From assembly GCA_031761425.1 (NCBI GenBank), contig JARFXV010000875.1, positions 156,501 through 220,500 of the forward strand: DNA of 64,000 nt. Reading direction: 5' to 3'. The notes under the pieces are model-generated. The model saw only the letters and a list, made by a program, of their open reading frames with translations, had not been told where the DNA came from and made no database searches. A program made the translations under genes and the position numbers. This DNA comes from Cosmopolites sordidus (lineage: Eukaryota > Arthropoda > Insecta > Coleoptera > Curculionidae). Below, piece by piece: positions 45,258-56,094 of this stretch. The first letter of the stretch is position 1, and the number at the start of each line of letters is the position of its first letter.

Positions 45258-45662
45258 AAGGTAAATAAATTTTAGTTAAAAAAACTAAAAAACACGCTTT
45301 AATGGTAAACCGAACTAAAAAGTAGAAAATAATTTTTAGTATTAGAATAAAGTGATGAACGAGAAAATGAGTGCGTCATTGTGAAAAAAGCGTGGGGTGC
45401 TTGATGTCAGCTGTTATAAATATTCCATCAGTACCGTTTCTATAAGTAGAGTTAATATGAAAATATGGTACAAAGCACACCACGCTTTTTTACATGACAT
45501 TAATTTTCTCGTTCATCGCTTTATTCTTATACTAAAAATTATTTTTTACTTGTGTTTTCTAGTTTTTTTAAATTATAATTTATTTTTTATTATTTAGTTC
45601 AATCTGCTATAAAAGCGTGTTTTTTTTAGTTTTTTAAACTATTATTTATTTTTCGTTACTAC
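45258..45662. repeat. Foldback element with long imperfect inverted repeats
   Basis: 45258-45397 and 45479-45662 are inverted copies. Shared blocks include AAAAAACTAAAAAACACGCT, AAATAATTTTTAGTAT and GATGAACGAGAAAAT, with the GCGTGG end innermost. The right arm has an extra AT-rich segment. There is no coding capacity. The AAAGCGTGTT motif of the ends recurs at 45921-45931, so the neighbouring sequence may be a related copy. Confidence 0.7.
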
Positions 45663-45944
45663 CTACCCATGGCGGAAGTGGGTAATTTGCGCGCCTACTG
45701 CCTTCCTTGGGCGTTTTAACCGTATCTCAGGCTCCCTCTCCGAAAGCAAATGATTGATCCTGACGATCCTGTTCAGGATAATGGGACGAACTTATTAAAC
45801 TATTGTATTGTTATCGATTCTTGATAAGTGTGCAAAGTTTCAATTTAATCTGACGTTTTGAAGTGGGTGAAAAGGACGTTCAAAGAATCCGTTACATAGA
45901 TAGATACAGGTGAAGGTAATAAAAGCGTGTTAAAAATAGTTTAT

Positions 45945-46960
45945 TCAAAGTCTGCGCCATCGGTAGCATTTTCCCCATCTCTCTCACAATTTGTGGATGC
46001 CCTCCCAGAAAAACCGTACATCTTTTGAGGTGGTCCAATCATCAAGCCATTTTTCGACATATCTGTAATTGTTGAAGTATTTCATGGAAAGTGCGTGAGA
46101 CATCGATGAAAACAAGTGATAGACGGAAGGGGCCAATTCTGGTGAGTACGCCAGGTGGGGCAAGAGTTCCCAGGCAAGTGCAGAAAGAGTGTCTGATCGC
46201 TTTCGCTGTGTGTGATAGGGCGTGGGCGTACTGCAAAATCACTTTTCCGTGACATTCTGGTCGCTTTTCGATCAATCAAATCGCATGATTCAAACTGATC
46301 ATTTGTTGACGGTCGCGAACGGTACTAACTGTTTCACCTGGTTTCAGAAGCTCATGGTACACGACACCTTTCTTGTCTTCTTTCCAAAGTGATTTGGTCT
46401 TGCAGTCTATGTTGATGGTTGACCTGGGTTAACCCATAATTTTCTGCGTTTTGGATTCTCGAAATATATATATTTTTCATCTTCAGTCACGATCCGATGC
46501 AAAAAACTCTTTCTTTTATGTTGAGAAAGTAAAACTTCGCAAACTGTTTTTCGCTTTTCCATCTGTCTGTCGTTTAGCTAATGTGGTACACATTTTCCTG
46601 CCTTCTGGCTCTTTCCCATGGCATGCAGACGTTCACAAATGGTACGGCGACCAACATTTAACCTCTCAGCCATTTGTTGTTGAGTTTGCATAACGTCTTG
46701 TTCCAACAATGCTAGGAATTATTTTCGGTTGATCTGAGCGTTCTTTGTCTTTCAAATAGAAATAACTACTTTTGAATTGTATCAACCAACGCCCACAAGC
46801 GTCTTGCGTTGGGACATTGTCACCGTAAGCTTCCACAAGTATACGACAGCTTTCACTTGCGTTTTTTTTTTGATTGAACAAGAAAAACAGAACCTGCCGC
46901 AAATGATCTTTATTTGGCACGACACTCGACATCTTTACCACACGAAAAAAATATGACGCT
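45945..46960 (-). mobile_element. Mariner pseudogene, nearly full transposase span
   Basis: The minus-strand start at 46932 reads MSSVVPNKDHLRQVLFFLFN then QKKNASESCRILVEAYGDNV and PTQDACGRWLIQFKSSYF (first helix-turn-helix). The middle shows LNVGRRTICERL-like and KSLWKEDKKGVVYHEL-like residues. The C-terminus near 46040-46275 reads KVILQYAHALSHTAK, where HDNAPSH has become YAHALSH, so the second Asp is lost. Frameshifted third-Asp residues follow. Sister copies are at 9590-10015 and 48005-48570. Confidence 0.75.
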
Positions 46961-47059
46961 AACTCGAAATCGTATAAAGAACAATGGCGTTTTGAAACAA
47001 AATGACATAAGAGGTTAGACTGTGAATTCATGATTCGTCAGATTAGAAAATATGAAATG

Positions 47060-47600
47060 TTATACAAAAGAACAAACAGCGTGTTATAATTGATAAAACG
47101 CATTTCAAAATGAGTAAAAATTATGCGTAGACGGTATGAAAACTTTTATTGGTCAAAAAAGTACAGCAATGAAACTAAGAAGATTGATTAAAACATTCGA
47201 TGAAACTAGATAGGTCGGATTCGATGAAAGATATCGTGAGTATAAACGTGGGACAAGATTCTACGAGAATAATATCATGGTTAGTGAAAGTATCGTGTAA
47301 AAGTCGCTGTAAATGCGGCAACTGGGAATGGCGATCGTTACCGTAACATGATAAGGGAGTTTTGTTTAGCACAAACTAGTCCATATAGGCCCTGAACAAG
47401 TGTGGACTGTGCCACCTGCCATAAAACTCGAGCAACAACTGATTTACTGCACCAACAATTTCCTGGTCGCCTAATATCATCATCAATGGGCTTGCAAGAT
47501 CTTGTCATTTAAAGTCGCGTGACTTATTTTTGGGGTGTTATCTGAAATAAAAGGTCTATGATAATTGATGACCCCAAACACGAAATCTGACGTATTTTGC
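47060..47600 (+). mobile_element. Tc3-like transposase relic
   Basis: Plus frames read NGNGDRYRNMIREFCLAQT, CATCHKTRATTDLLHQQFPG, RLISSSMG, and SRVTYFWGVI-stop-NKRSMI. The order matches V-N-G-x-R-Y-R-x-M-I, A-T-C-H-T-A and F-P-G-R-x-I-S of the family. The W-F-Q-Q-D motif with the second Asp has decayed and the N-terminal domain is not visible. Confidence 0.55.
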
Positions 47601-48004
47601 ACCAGCCGAAGTGATCACTTATCCAACATTACTTTCATATTTAATCGGATAGTGTGCACTTCCATCTTATTCTTCTAGTGGTTCTACAGTCCTACTGGAC
47701 CTTGACCTCCCTTAATTTCTGTCTCCACGCAGAAAAGGTTTCTTGCTTCTGTTTGCCAGCATCTTTTCTTCAATAGTTCTCATGCTCTGGTACTTTTGGT
47801 GTCGATTTGCTGTTCCGATATTAATTTACTACCTTAGTACTCAATAAAAATATCGAGGAATAACATCCAGGTATAATATAAATATATACTTTTGTTACAC
47901 CTTAGTAGCAAGGTCTTAACCCAAGAGTTCGACCAATGCTAATCATAGACCATACGAGGTGTGTAAATACAGTTATATACCAGATGTTATAATTCTTATT
48001 TTTA
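47601..48004. other. Unassigned stretch
   Basis: No gene recognised. A block around 47690-47790 is less AT-rich but I cannot assign it. Confidence 0.35.
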
Positions 48005-48570
48005 TCTTAAAAAAAACACACGTTTAATTTGGGGGAAAGGTAAAAAATGGTTTATTCGCTAGCTGCACGTCTCCCATCTCTCTGGTAATTTGTGGATGCC
48101 CTGCCAAAAAAAAACGTACATCTTTTGACGTGATCCAGTAATCAAGCCATTTTTTGACATCTCCGTAACTGTTGTTGAACTGTTTCATGAAAAGCGCGTG
48201 AGACATCGATGAAAACAAGTGATAGATGGACGGGGCCAAGTCTGGTAAGTACGGTGGGTGAGGCAAGAGTTCTCAGCCAAGTGCAGAAATGGTGTCTCTG
48301 ACTGCTTTCGATGTGCAAAATCACTTTTCCGTGTCTTGCAGCCCATTCTGGTCGCTTTTCGATCAAAGCATGGTTCAAATAGATCATTTGTTGACAGTAT
48401 CGAACTGTCTAAACTGTTTCCCTTGGTTTCAGAAGCGCAAGTACTCCTTATGTGGTTCGAAACTCGACATGATTACCCTCAAAATAAAAAATGACATTAA
48501 CTCGAAATCGTTTATGAATCAAAACATTTTTATAAACAGTTTATGTAACAAAATTACATAAGAGATTAAT
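48005..48570 (-). mobile_element. Mariner internal-deletion copy
   Basis: The right part matches the 5' end of the element at 45945-46960 (TAATGTCATTTTTTATT region and an ATGTCGAGTTT start at about 48471). After a few codons it jumps to MIYLNHALIEKRPEWAARHG and KVILH, then with frameshifts LPHPPYLPDLAPSIYHLFSS. The helix-turn-helix and first catalytic Asp are deleted. It is about 0.57 kb, the size of a non-autonomous derivative. Confidence 0.7.
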
Positions 48571-48589
48571 TAGACTGTGAGCCGACCTT

Positions 48590-48850
48590 TGTTTCCAGCA
48601 TCATTTATTAAAGAAATTACGAATAATTAATAAGGTAAAGGGCCTAGGGTTTTAGGTGGTTTAAGACATTCTCAGAAGACCGACACTCGACTGAAGATGA
48701 ACCTCGCAGCGGAAGGCTTTCAACTGCAAGAAGTGATGAAAGTGTTCACAGAAGTCGGGATCTTGTGCATACTGATCGACGATAAATGAAACGAATCGCT
48801 ACGGATCATTTTTTGACCGATATGAAATTTGTAAGCCAATAAACAACACA
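48590..48850 (+). mobile_element. Mariner N-terminal fragment
   Basis: In shifted frames the copy reads RHSTEDEPRSGRLSTARSDE then SVHRSRDLVHTDRR. This matches the linker between the two helix-turn-helix modules of mariner (E-D-x-x-R-S-G-R-x-S-T). The catalytic part is absent. Confidence 0.5.
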
Positions 48851-49880
48851 AATAGCGTCCGTAAGACAAAACGTTCTGAGTACATCTACAGTCAATAATG
48901 TCAAACTTTACGATGTATATGTCAGATGGCGCCTAGCAAAACCATTGTTGCCAATTCCGGATACATAAATACCAACCTTCGTACTGAAGACGCATCGGAT
49001 ATTGGGTTGTCTCCCCTACAAAAGGAAAGCCAACAGTATTGCCAGACCCATTAATGTATTTACACACCTCGTACAATCCTTTTCAACAGATTCCAGATCG
49101 CTAAAACTTTCAGAAAGGTTTTCTTTAGTTTTAAAGAATATAATATTGCTATGTTCCGGCGTCGCGATTTTCCGACACGGGAAAAACAAAAACAGTGTGG
49201 AAAATGAAATTTCTTTTAGATCAATGTTTAACCTACACTAACGCTAATCTGCCTCTCGTCTAAAAACAAAAACCTCTGAAATATCTTGATATTTTCTTCC
49301 CACACGCGCATATCGCGGTTGAAAATCGAGTGAAATCAAATAATCGTCGGTTACGGTAGGTGCGCCTTCCACTTTACCAAAACAAGAAAACGATAAAATA
49401 GCTATGAATTCTTCAATTTAAGTACTTGACTCAACTGGTACTTACCTTATTGGGATGAAAAAAGCCGGCAACTAGTTCGACCTGAAAGAAGGAAAAAATT
49501 TAATGGTTAATTTGCGATGTAAGCAAAGGATCTCTTATTAATTACGACGGTATAAATCTTGAAGTCCATGAATAAAATTGCGTTTAAAATAAAATCACCA
49601 TACTTATAATATTACACTTTATTTTAATCAATATCTCACTGTTGGTTATCATAAAATTGAAATTTTTATAAAAAAACTTTTTAAACATCCTGTATAAATA
49701 TTTAAATTACTTTGAAAATATATTCACTGTACAGCATATGTTGAACACTAAAACTGATATAGTTTTTGTTTATTTACTTTTATGTTTCTGTATTCAATCG
49801 TAGAAAATATGGCAGAGTAAATGGTTTAATTTTTATCATGTGCAGTATTTTTCGTATGTTATAACAGATCGTTTAAACTA
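48851..49880. other. Non-repeat stretch with a splice-flanked micro-exon candidate
   Basis: No transposon similarity is recognised. About 49230-49500 is less AT-rich, with several CG dinucleotides. It includes a 36-base minus-strand segment (49446-49481) with strong acceptor and donor signals. Confidence 0.35.
49446..49481 (-). other. Candidate 36-base micro-exon
   Basis: Minus strand: TTTTTTCCTTCTTTCAG precedes and GTAAGTACC follows a 36-base segment that is open in one frame (VELVAGFFHPNK) and divisible by three. Both splice signals are near consensus. It lies upstream of the start-codon exon of the minus-strand host gene, so it could be a 5' UTR exon of it or belong to a different gene. 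Chance pairing of splice-like signals is the main alternative. Confidence 0.35.
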
Positions 49881-51062
49881 AGCGGTTTTTTTAATTCTTG
49901 AATAAAACACAGATAGCGCTGTGAACTTGCCTAGGTCTAGTCTCATTTCAGAAGTGTAATGTATGAGATTTATAAAAATGGAGTCGTACAACAACGCGTT
50001 GAAACTGTTGAATTATTTTATCAAAATAGGCGTTCAGTGAAAAATATTTTTAGGAAATTACGTGATATTTACGATTTGCACAATCATCCATCTGAAAGCA
50101 CAATCAATCGAATTGTTCAAAAACTTTAAGTCACTGGTTTGGTGGAACATAAAAGAAGAGCAATATATCGCCGTAGTGGTCGTTCACAAGAGCATATTGA
50201 TTTGGTACGTGAAAGTGTTGCTGAAGACCTAGAAATTTCCGATAATTTGGACTCAGTGAATCCACAACATGGTGTATTTTACGAAAGGATTTAGCTCTGA
50301 AGGCATATAAGGTTGAAATAAAACAGGAACTAAATCCACTGGATCATTCAAAACGTCGTGCATTTGTCAATTAGATCAGAGAACACACAGATGATTTTTC
50401 TCAAAAAGTCATCTTTTCAGATGAAACACATTTTGAAATCGATGGCTATGGTAATAAACAAAATTACCGCATTTGGGGTGAGGAAAATACAAGATTGATT
50501 CATGAGAAACTTTCACATCCTAAACGAGTCACTGTTTTGTGTGTATTATGGCCAGGAGGTGTAATTGGGCCGTATTTCTTTCAGAATGTTACTGGTGAAG
50601 CTGTAGCTATGAATGGTATTCGATATCGTGATATGATAACTGGATTTTTGAATAATATTGATCTGAAGGATATGTGGTTCCAACAGAATGGTGCTACATC
50701 TCACTCTGCTAATGAAACAATGGATTTATTGAGAGAACAATTTCCTGGACGAGTGGTGATTTGACACCGTTGAACTATTTTTTTTGGGTTACGTGAAAAG
50801 CCATTTTTAAGAACAATCCACAATCGATTCCTGAACTAAAGGATGAAATTATTCAAGTGATTGGTGAGATACAGCCACGGTTATGCCAAAATGTCATCGA
50901 AATTTAAGTGAGAGTGGACGTTTGTGGATCTGCAGGAGATAGTCATTTGGTAGATATTGTATTTTGTGTTTAAATGTCATACACTATACTTCAATTATCA
51001 ATAAATAGTTTTTTTGAAATTAACGTAAATTATGTACTTTATTCAAGAATTAAAAAAAGGCT
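49881..51062 (+). mobile_element. Tc3-like element, nearly complete
   Basis: Left end AGCGGTTTTTTTAATTCTTG and right end (reverse complement) AGCCTTTTTTTAATTCTTG, with TA at 49879-49880 and 51063-51064. The transposase starts at about 49962 (MYEIYKNGVVQQRVETVELF) with RRSVKNIFRKLRDIYDLHNH. It then shows KVIFSDETHFEIDGYGNKQN (first Asp), an open frame 50495-50764 containing HPKRVTVLCVLWPGGVIGPY and MWFQQNGATSHSANETMDLL, then LTPLNYFFWVT. The second Asp is Asn (QQNGA) and the third (L-D-Y-F) is Asn, so it is catalytically dead besides having stops and a small deletion. Best-preserved full-span copy of its family here. Confidence 0.85.
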
Positions 51063-51282
51063 TAATTTGAAAGACCCTTAATTTTACTTATCCTTCACCT
51101 TGTTTTCAAATATTTTTTATGCAAAAGCGATAAAATTATTTAATAATCTAAATGTTCAGTAATATAAGTACACATTTACAACAGTTTAAAAATAAGCAAT
51201 ACAGCTATAAAACTTGGTACAATACAAATAAATGAAATGACTTAATTAACTACAAATTATAATGTAAAAATATAATATAATA

Positions 51283-52332
51283 GGGGTTTCAGTTAATCCT
51301 GTCGATTTTGCTAAGAGATGGCGATACTAAATACATTTGTTGGTATCGACTAATAACCTCTATGGTTTTGGAGGCTAAACATATGCCATCGATTGTTGGT
51401 TAAAGCTTATCACGCTCTAACCCAAAAAACTTCTGAACGATGGTTTAAATGCTTTAAATATGATGATTTTAATATAAAAAACAAGGAGCGTCTAGGACAG
51501 CCGAAAAAGTTGCAAGGTACAGATTTGCAAGCATTATAGAATAAATATTCAAAACCCATACCTTGAAACAATGCATTGGCAGATGCATTGAATGTTGCCC
51601 AATCCGCCATTTTCGAATGTCTACATGCATTGGGAAAGATCTAAAAGGAAGGAAAATGGGTTCCATGTGAATTGAAGGAAAGAGACATTGAACACCACCC
51701 GTGAAATTTTGTTTGCCATACAGAAAAGATTTTTTGCATAGAGTTGTAACAGGTGATAAAAAGTGAATCTATTTTGACAACCCAAAGCGCCAAAAATCAT
51801 TGGTAGACCCAGGCCAACCTTCAACATCACAACCAGTGCGCAATATACATGGAAAGAAGGCTTTGCTGTGTATTTGGTAGGATAGCAGGAGAGCTGAGTA
51901 TTACGAACTGCTGAAACCTAATAAAAGGATTACTGGTGATCGATAGCCACAACAGTTGATAAAATTGAGCCGAGCATTAAAGGAAAAAACGACCAGAATA
52001 CGCCCAAAGACACAGACGATAAAGTCATTTTTCAACATGACAATGCTCAGCCCCATGTAGCAAAATGTGTAAAATCTACTTGGAAAAGGTTAAATTGAAC
52101 GTCCTACCCCACCCGCCGTATTCACCGGACTTAGTACCATGGACTTTCAGAACAGAACACTTGTATTCTTACGAAGAAGTTAAACTTTGGCGCGGAATCC
52201 ATTTCTTGACAGAAAGATGGGAAATAGTAATAGCTAACGATGGCCAATAATTTGATTATTAATGTAAATTATTTTGTTATGAAAATAAACGATCAAATTT
52301 TCGGAAAGAGCGACAATATTAACCGAAACGCC
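51283..52332 (+). mobile_element. Mariner (mellifera-like) with TA duplications
   Basis: Left end GGGGTTTCAGTTAATCCTGT and right end (reverse complement) GGCGTTTCGGTTAATATTGT, with TA at 51281-51282 and 52333-52334. Frames give SNPKNF-like N-terminus, LADALNVAQSAIFECLHALG (second helix-turn-helix), RVVTGDKK-stop-IYFDNPKRQKS (first Asp), HDNAQPHVAKCVKS (second Asp) and VLPHPPYSPDLVPWTF. About 0.07 kb around the third Asp is deleted. Sister copy at 59079-60194. Confidence 0.8.
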
Positions 52333-52479
52333 TATTAAAAACAATGTTCGAACATCATACCGGTTAGGGCGTTACAAAAGTAGTAGTTACGCAACAGTAA
52401 ACCAGAGCTAGAATTTTTTAATTCAAGAAGGAATGATTCCTCAAAGTGAAAATGTATGACTCCATACACCAAGAGTTAC

Positions 52480-52760
52480 TAAAGAAAGGTACATTTTCTG
52501 CTGGACGGGTTCATTTCTAGTTGTTGGGTGGTTCGGTGATACTCGGTGATTAAAATTGACCAGTAATATCGTTTGATTTGACCTCATTAGATTCCTTTTT
52601 TCGGGCTACATAAAAAAATATATAGGACATTAATCCTGAAACAAATTCGGCAGGATCTAAGGCTGGTATTCAATGCATAATCTGGGTTGCAATTATTAAA
52701 TGTATGGGAACTTGTAAAACGACTCTTACCAATATTATATTCCACTTTTAATGACAATAA
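52480..52760 (+). mobile_element. Tc3-like C-terminal fragment
   Basis: Plus frames show FSAGRVHF, VISFDLTSLDSFFRAT-stop-KNI, DINPETNSAGSKAGIQ and TLTNIIFHF. These correspond to F-P-G-R-V-I, the C-D-L-T-x-L-D-F-F-L-W block with the third Asp, and the C-terminal V-D-I-V-F-H. Strongly decayed. Confidence 0.5.
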
Positions 52761-52794
52761 AAAAAAAAGTTCTTCAATAATCCATGAATTTTAT

Positions 52795-53175
52795 TTTATA
52801 AAAAGTTAGGTGGCTTTTTAAATAAAATATAAAATATTAATTTATTCATTGCAGTATATAAAATACTGCAAAACACATATTTAAATATTTTTTCCAGTCT
52901 TCCAAACAGTTTTTATACTCAGAGTTCTGGTATTTCCTTCAAAGCGCCCAGTGTACTCTCTTGAATGGCTTGTGTGAACCCAAAATGACATTCAGGAAGT
53001 GGTTTCTTCAATCGAGGGAACAGGAAGAGTCACATGGCGCCATATCTGGTGCTTATGGTGCTATTTGTGTGATGTTTTGCACTATTGACGAATAATTATT
53101 GCAATATGCGATGGTGTACTATCGTGAAGCAAAAACCATTACTTGTTTTATCCCAAATCTGGACGTTTTTCGGAA
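52795..53175 (-). mobile_element. Mariner (SETMAR-like family) C-terminal fragment
   Basis: The minus strand reads LFLFPRLKKPLPECHFGFTQ then AIQESTLGALKEIPEL and LFGRLEKIFKYVF. This matches the C-terminus after the third Asp. Left end GGTGGCTTTTTAAATAAAAT is like 40184. Same family as 40165-41060. Confidence 0.65.
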
Positions 53176-53199
53176 AGACTCTAGAATATTTAATTAATG

Positions 53200-53201
<2 letters not shown>

Positions 53202-53279
<78 letters not shown>
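53202..53279. repeat. (AT)n microsatellite
   Basis: TA-dinucleotide run between a mariner fragment and the 3' end of a LINE. Confidence 0.97.
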
Positions 53280-53280
<1 letters not shown>

Positions 53281-53334
53281 GTGACAGTTTAATAATATTA
53301 TTATTCACGTATGGGCATTGGTGGTCGACTCGAA

Positions 53335-54445
53335 GTACATTTAGAGGCGTTTGTTGTTGTTAGTCTTCCTTTGCGCCCATACTGATTATATTATTTCGCT
53401 ATGAGCTTTTTTTCTTTCGTCAGACCAAGTTGTTCCAGTCTTCTTACATTTTTCTCTCTGGCCAACCTTCCAAACGTTAACCTTGTGTCTGAAACAGCCT
53501 CTATCCTGAATTTCACTTTGTGTAATATCTGCTGGTCTTAGGTCCTCTTTAATTGCAGCAATCCATTTAATTATTTCTACTTTAGCTCTGCTCCTATTTT
53601 CATAAAATTCGACTAATTATCTAGTTAGCCTACTCGAATTCATCCGTTTTATGTGTCCGTAAAATTTAAGTCTTCTTTTTCTCATATCGCTATGTATATC
53701 TGTGTATTGTTTGATTTCTTAGTTTTCTCAAAGGCGGTATGTTGTGCTATTTATTTGTTTGGGGCCTAAGATTTTTCTTATGATTTTTCCTTCCTTCTTT
53801 TCAATGTCCTCGATGTCTCTCTTTCTATTCAAAATGAGCGTTTCTGCCCCATATAGACATTCTGGCTTAATAACTGTGTTGTAATGTCTCAGTTTTGTGT
53901 TTTTAGATATGCATTTTTTGTTGTAAATATTTTGTATAAATCTCAATGGCGCTTCCATTTTTTGATATCTACCCTTATTGGCCGCTTTTTCCAACCCATT
54001 TTCCATGATTATTTCACCCAAATATTTGAATTGAGAGACACGTCTGATGTTACCATATTTTGTTTTTAGAAATGGTGTTCTTAGTCTGTTGCAAGTCATG
54101 TATTGTGTCTTTTCAAAGGAAATTTGGAGTCCTACCTTTTCTGCTGTTTCTTTTTGGATTTCAATCTGTTTTTGTACCGTTAATATATCTTGAGCCAAAA
54201 TTGCTAGACCATCGGCAAACGCCAGACAATAAATTTTTATGTTGGTTCTCCCCAGTTTAATGGGCTGGTCAATATTCATGGCGGACTTTTTTCACGCCAC
54301 TCCTGTATTACTTTTTCTATAATACAGTTAAATAAGGGTGGCGATAAGAGTCCATCCCCTTGTCTTACTTCAGTTTTAATTTCAAAGGGCTCTGAGATGT
54401 CACCCATGAATTTAACTTTTGACTTTGTGTTAGTTAATGTTGCTT
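53335..54445 (-). mobile_element. 5'-truncated RTE-like LINE, reverse transcriptase C-terminal half
   Basis: The minus strand begins near 54440 with KVKFMGDISEPFEIKTEVRQ, GDGLLSPPLFNCIIEKV (motif B). A 183-residue open frame (54279-53728) follows. It contains IYCLAFADGLAILAQDILTV (catalytic F-A-D-D box, second Asp changed to Gly), AEKVGLQISFEKTQYMT, FKYLGEIIMENG and TVIKPECLYGAETLIL. Beyond it come RKRRLKFYGHIKRMNSSRL and FRHKVNVWKVGREKNVRRLE. The 3' end has an AAC-repeat-like tail near 53350. This is the least damaged LINE coding segment in the window, but the polymerase active site is altered. Confidence 0.8.
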
Positions 54446-54539
54446 TAATAATGAAATATTATAATTTAATGTAATTTTTATAGTTTAATATAGTGTAATG
54501 TAGTAGTTTAATGTATAATTTAATGTAAACTAAACATTA

Positions 54540-55203
54540 TCAATGATTTCGAGACAAAACTAAGTTTGTGAACTGGCAAAGAAGTTTGATTTATCAGAAT
54601 CGATAATCAGAACACTTGTAAAAAATAAAGAAAAATTCTCGAAGCTGTGAAAAATGCTTAATCTTTATATTCAAACTTCTTTAGTAAACGTGATTGCATT
54701 ATCCCTGAGATAAAAACAGTGCTGAAATTATGGTGTGATAATCAAGTAAAAGTGAAAAACTGTCCTGCTGTTAAGCTAAGCTGATTTTTGAAAGAAAACC
54801 CAAGACTTTTGAAAAATAAATCTAAAGCTGGTTTGCTCCTGATTTAGAAATCAAATCCTAAAGCCTCCCATTTTGCGGAATGGTTTGGTCATCACTTCAT
54901 ACCCAAAGTAGAATGTAATTGCCAATCAAAACAAATCCCATAAAAGGTGATGCTATTAATCAACAATGCACCAGGCCATCCTCCTGCTACTCTCACTGAT
55001 TTCGTCCCACGTGTGAATGTTGAATTTTTGCAATCAAATACAACCAGCTTGCTTCAACCGATAGTCCACGGTATCATTAAAACATTTAAAGTTTATTACA
55101 CGATACGATCATGTGCACATCTCCATGAAACTATGAGGCAAAACAATTATCTCTCTATTATAGACTTTTGGAAACAATTTAATGTTTCAGATGCCGATCA
55201 TTA
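54540..55203 (+). mobile_element. Tigger/pogo-like transposase relic
   Basis: Plus frames read KFDLSESTIRTIVKNKEKIL-like residues (N-terminal helix-turn-helix), NCPAVKLS, NPRLLKNKSKAGLL, HFAEWFGHHFIPKVE, KVMLLINNAPGHPPATLTDF and VNVEFLQSNTTSLLQPIVHG, then IIKTFKVYYTIRSC. This is the order of DDE_1 (Tigger/jerky) transposases. LLINNAPGHP replaces L-L-I-D-N-A-P-G-H, so the second catalytic Asp is lost. The first Asp region is deleted. The copy ends at the (AT)n tract. Confidence 0.75.
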
Positions 55204-55209
55204 GAAAAT

Positions 55210-55210
<1 letters not shown>

Positions 55211-55299
<89 letters not shown>

Positions 55300-55306
55300 A
55301 TATTTT

Positions 55307-55389
<83 letters not shown>

Positions 55390-55396
55390 ATATTTT

Positions 55397-55446
<50 letters not shown>
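55211..55446. repeat. (AT)n microsatellite with repeated TATTTTTGTA spacers
   Basis: A TA-dinucleotide tract of about 235 bases, broken at 55297-55310 and 55384-55400 by the same TTGTATATTTTTGTATA-type spacer. Confidence 0.97.
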
Positions 55447-55453
<7 letters not shown>

Positions 55454-55579
55454 TGTTCATTTTAAATTCTATTTCGCCAACAATGGAGTATTCTTTTTTT
55501 TATTATCATTACAGACGTGGTCAGTATACCAATAAGAAACATGGATTTTATTCGAAAACGTTATAGTGCCATCTATCAC

Positions 55580-55890
55580 CATTCGAACGCGAAACTTCAA
55601 ATTTAGTTTTTGCCCTTCGAAGCTCGAACGGCATTCGAATGTCCTCCATTAAGGGCGCAGAGTAGGAAAAGGACCAATGAAAGATATTCGTGGGGGGGAA
55701 ATTTTATGGTGAGAATCGACGATTTTCCTTTAAACATCGATCCGAATCGTGGGGCTCCTTTTTGTGACGTTGGCCGACTAGGACGTGTAAAAATCAAAGG
55801 ACCTCGGGGCCAGAGGGATGATTCGGCGGTTCGAGTGGATTTTATAAGGGTCGATTTGTGTCGTTTTGTTTGAGACGAAAGGACGAACAT
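55580..55890. promoter_or_regulatory. GC/CpG-rich island, possible promoter or 5' exon
   Basis: In sharp contrast to its AT-rich surroundings, this stretch has many CG dinucleotides. It carries a CCAAT box on the plus strand (GGACCAATGAAAG, about 55669) and, read on the minus strand, CCCTTATAAAATCC (about 55850), a TATA-like box. It is open in both orientations for nearly 90 codons, probably because of composition. I do not recognise either translation. It would suit a promoter or first exon of the minus-strand gene whose start codon is at 14272, but nothing proves that. Confidence 0.3.
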
Positions 55891-56094
55891 TTCATAAATT
55901 GGAATTGGGTAGAGGTATTGAAGGTATTTAGTATGTTAAAGGAATTAACAATAAAAACGTCTTCATTTAGATCATTAAACAAGTTCATTCAAAACACAGT
56001 TTTTGTGAGATTTTTATGAACACAATTATACATGTATAAGGGAATACATTTTCACTGTTTCCCAACAGATGGTGTTATCTTAGCCTTTTTGCAT

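Noticed and set aside
49446..49481. VELVAGFFHPNK as a recognisable protein segment
   Set aside because: I could not tie it to any family. Twelve residues are too few, so only the splice architecture is reported.
55603..55890. Overlapping 87- and 95-codon frames in the GC-rich island as a protein gene
   Set aside because: Both strands are open because of low AT content; no domain, splice site or homologue is recognised.
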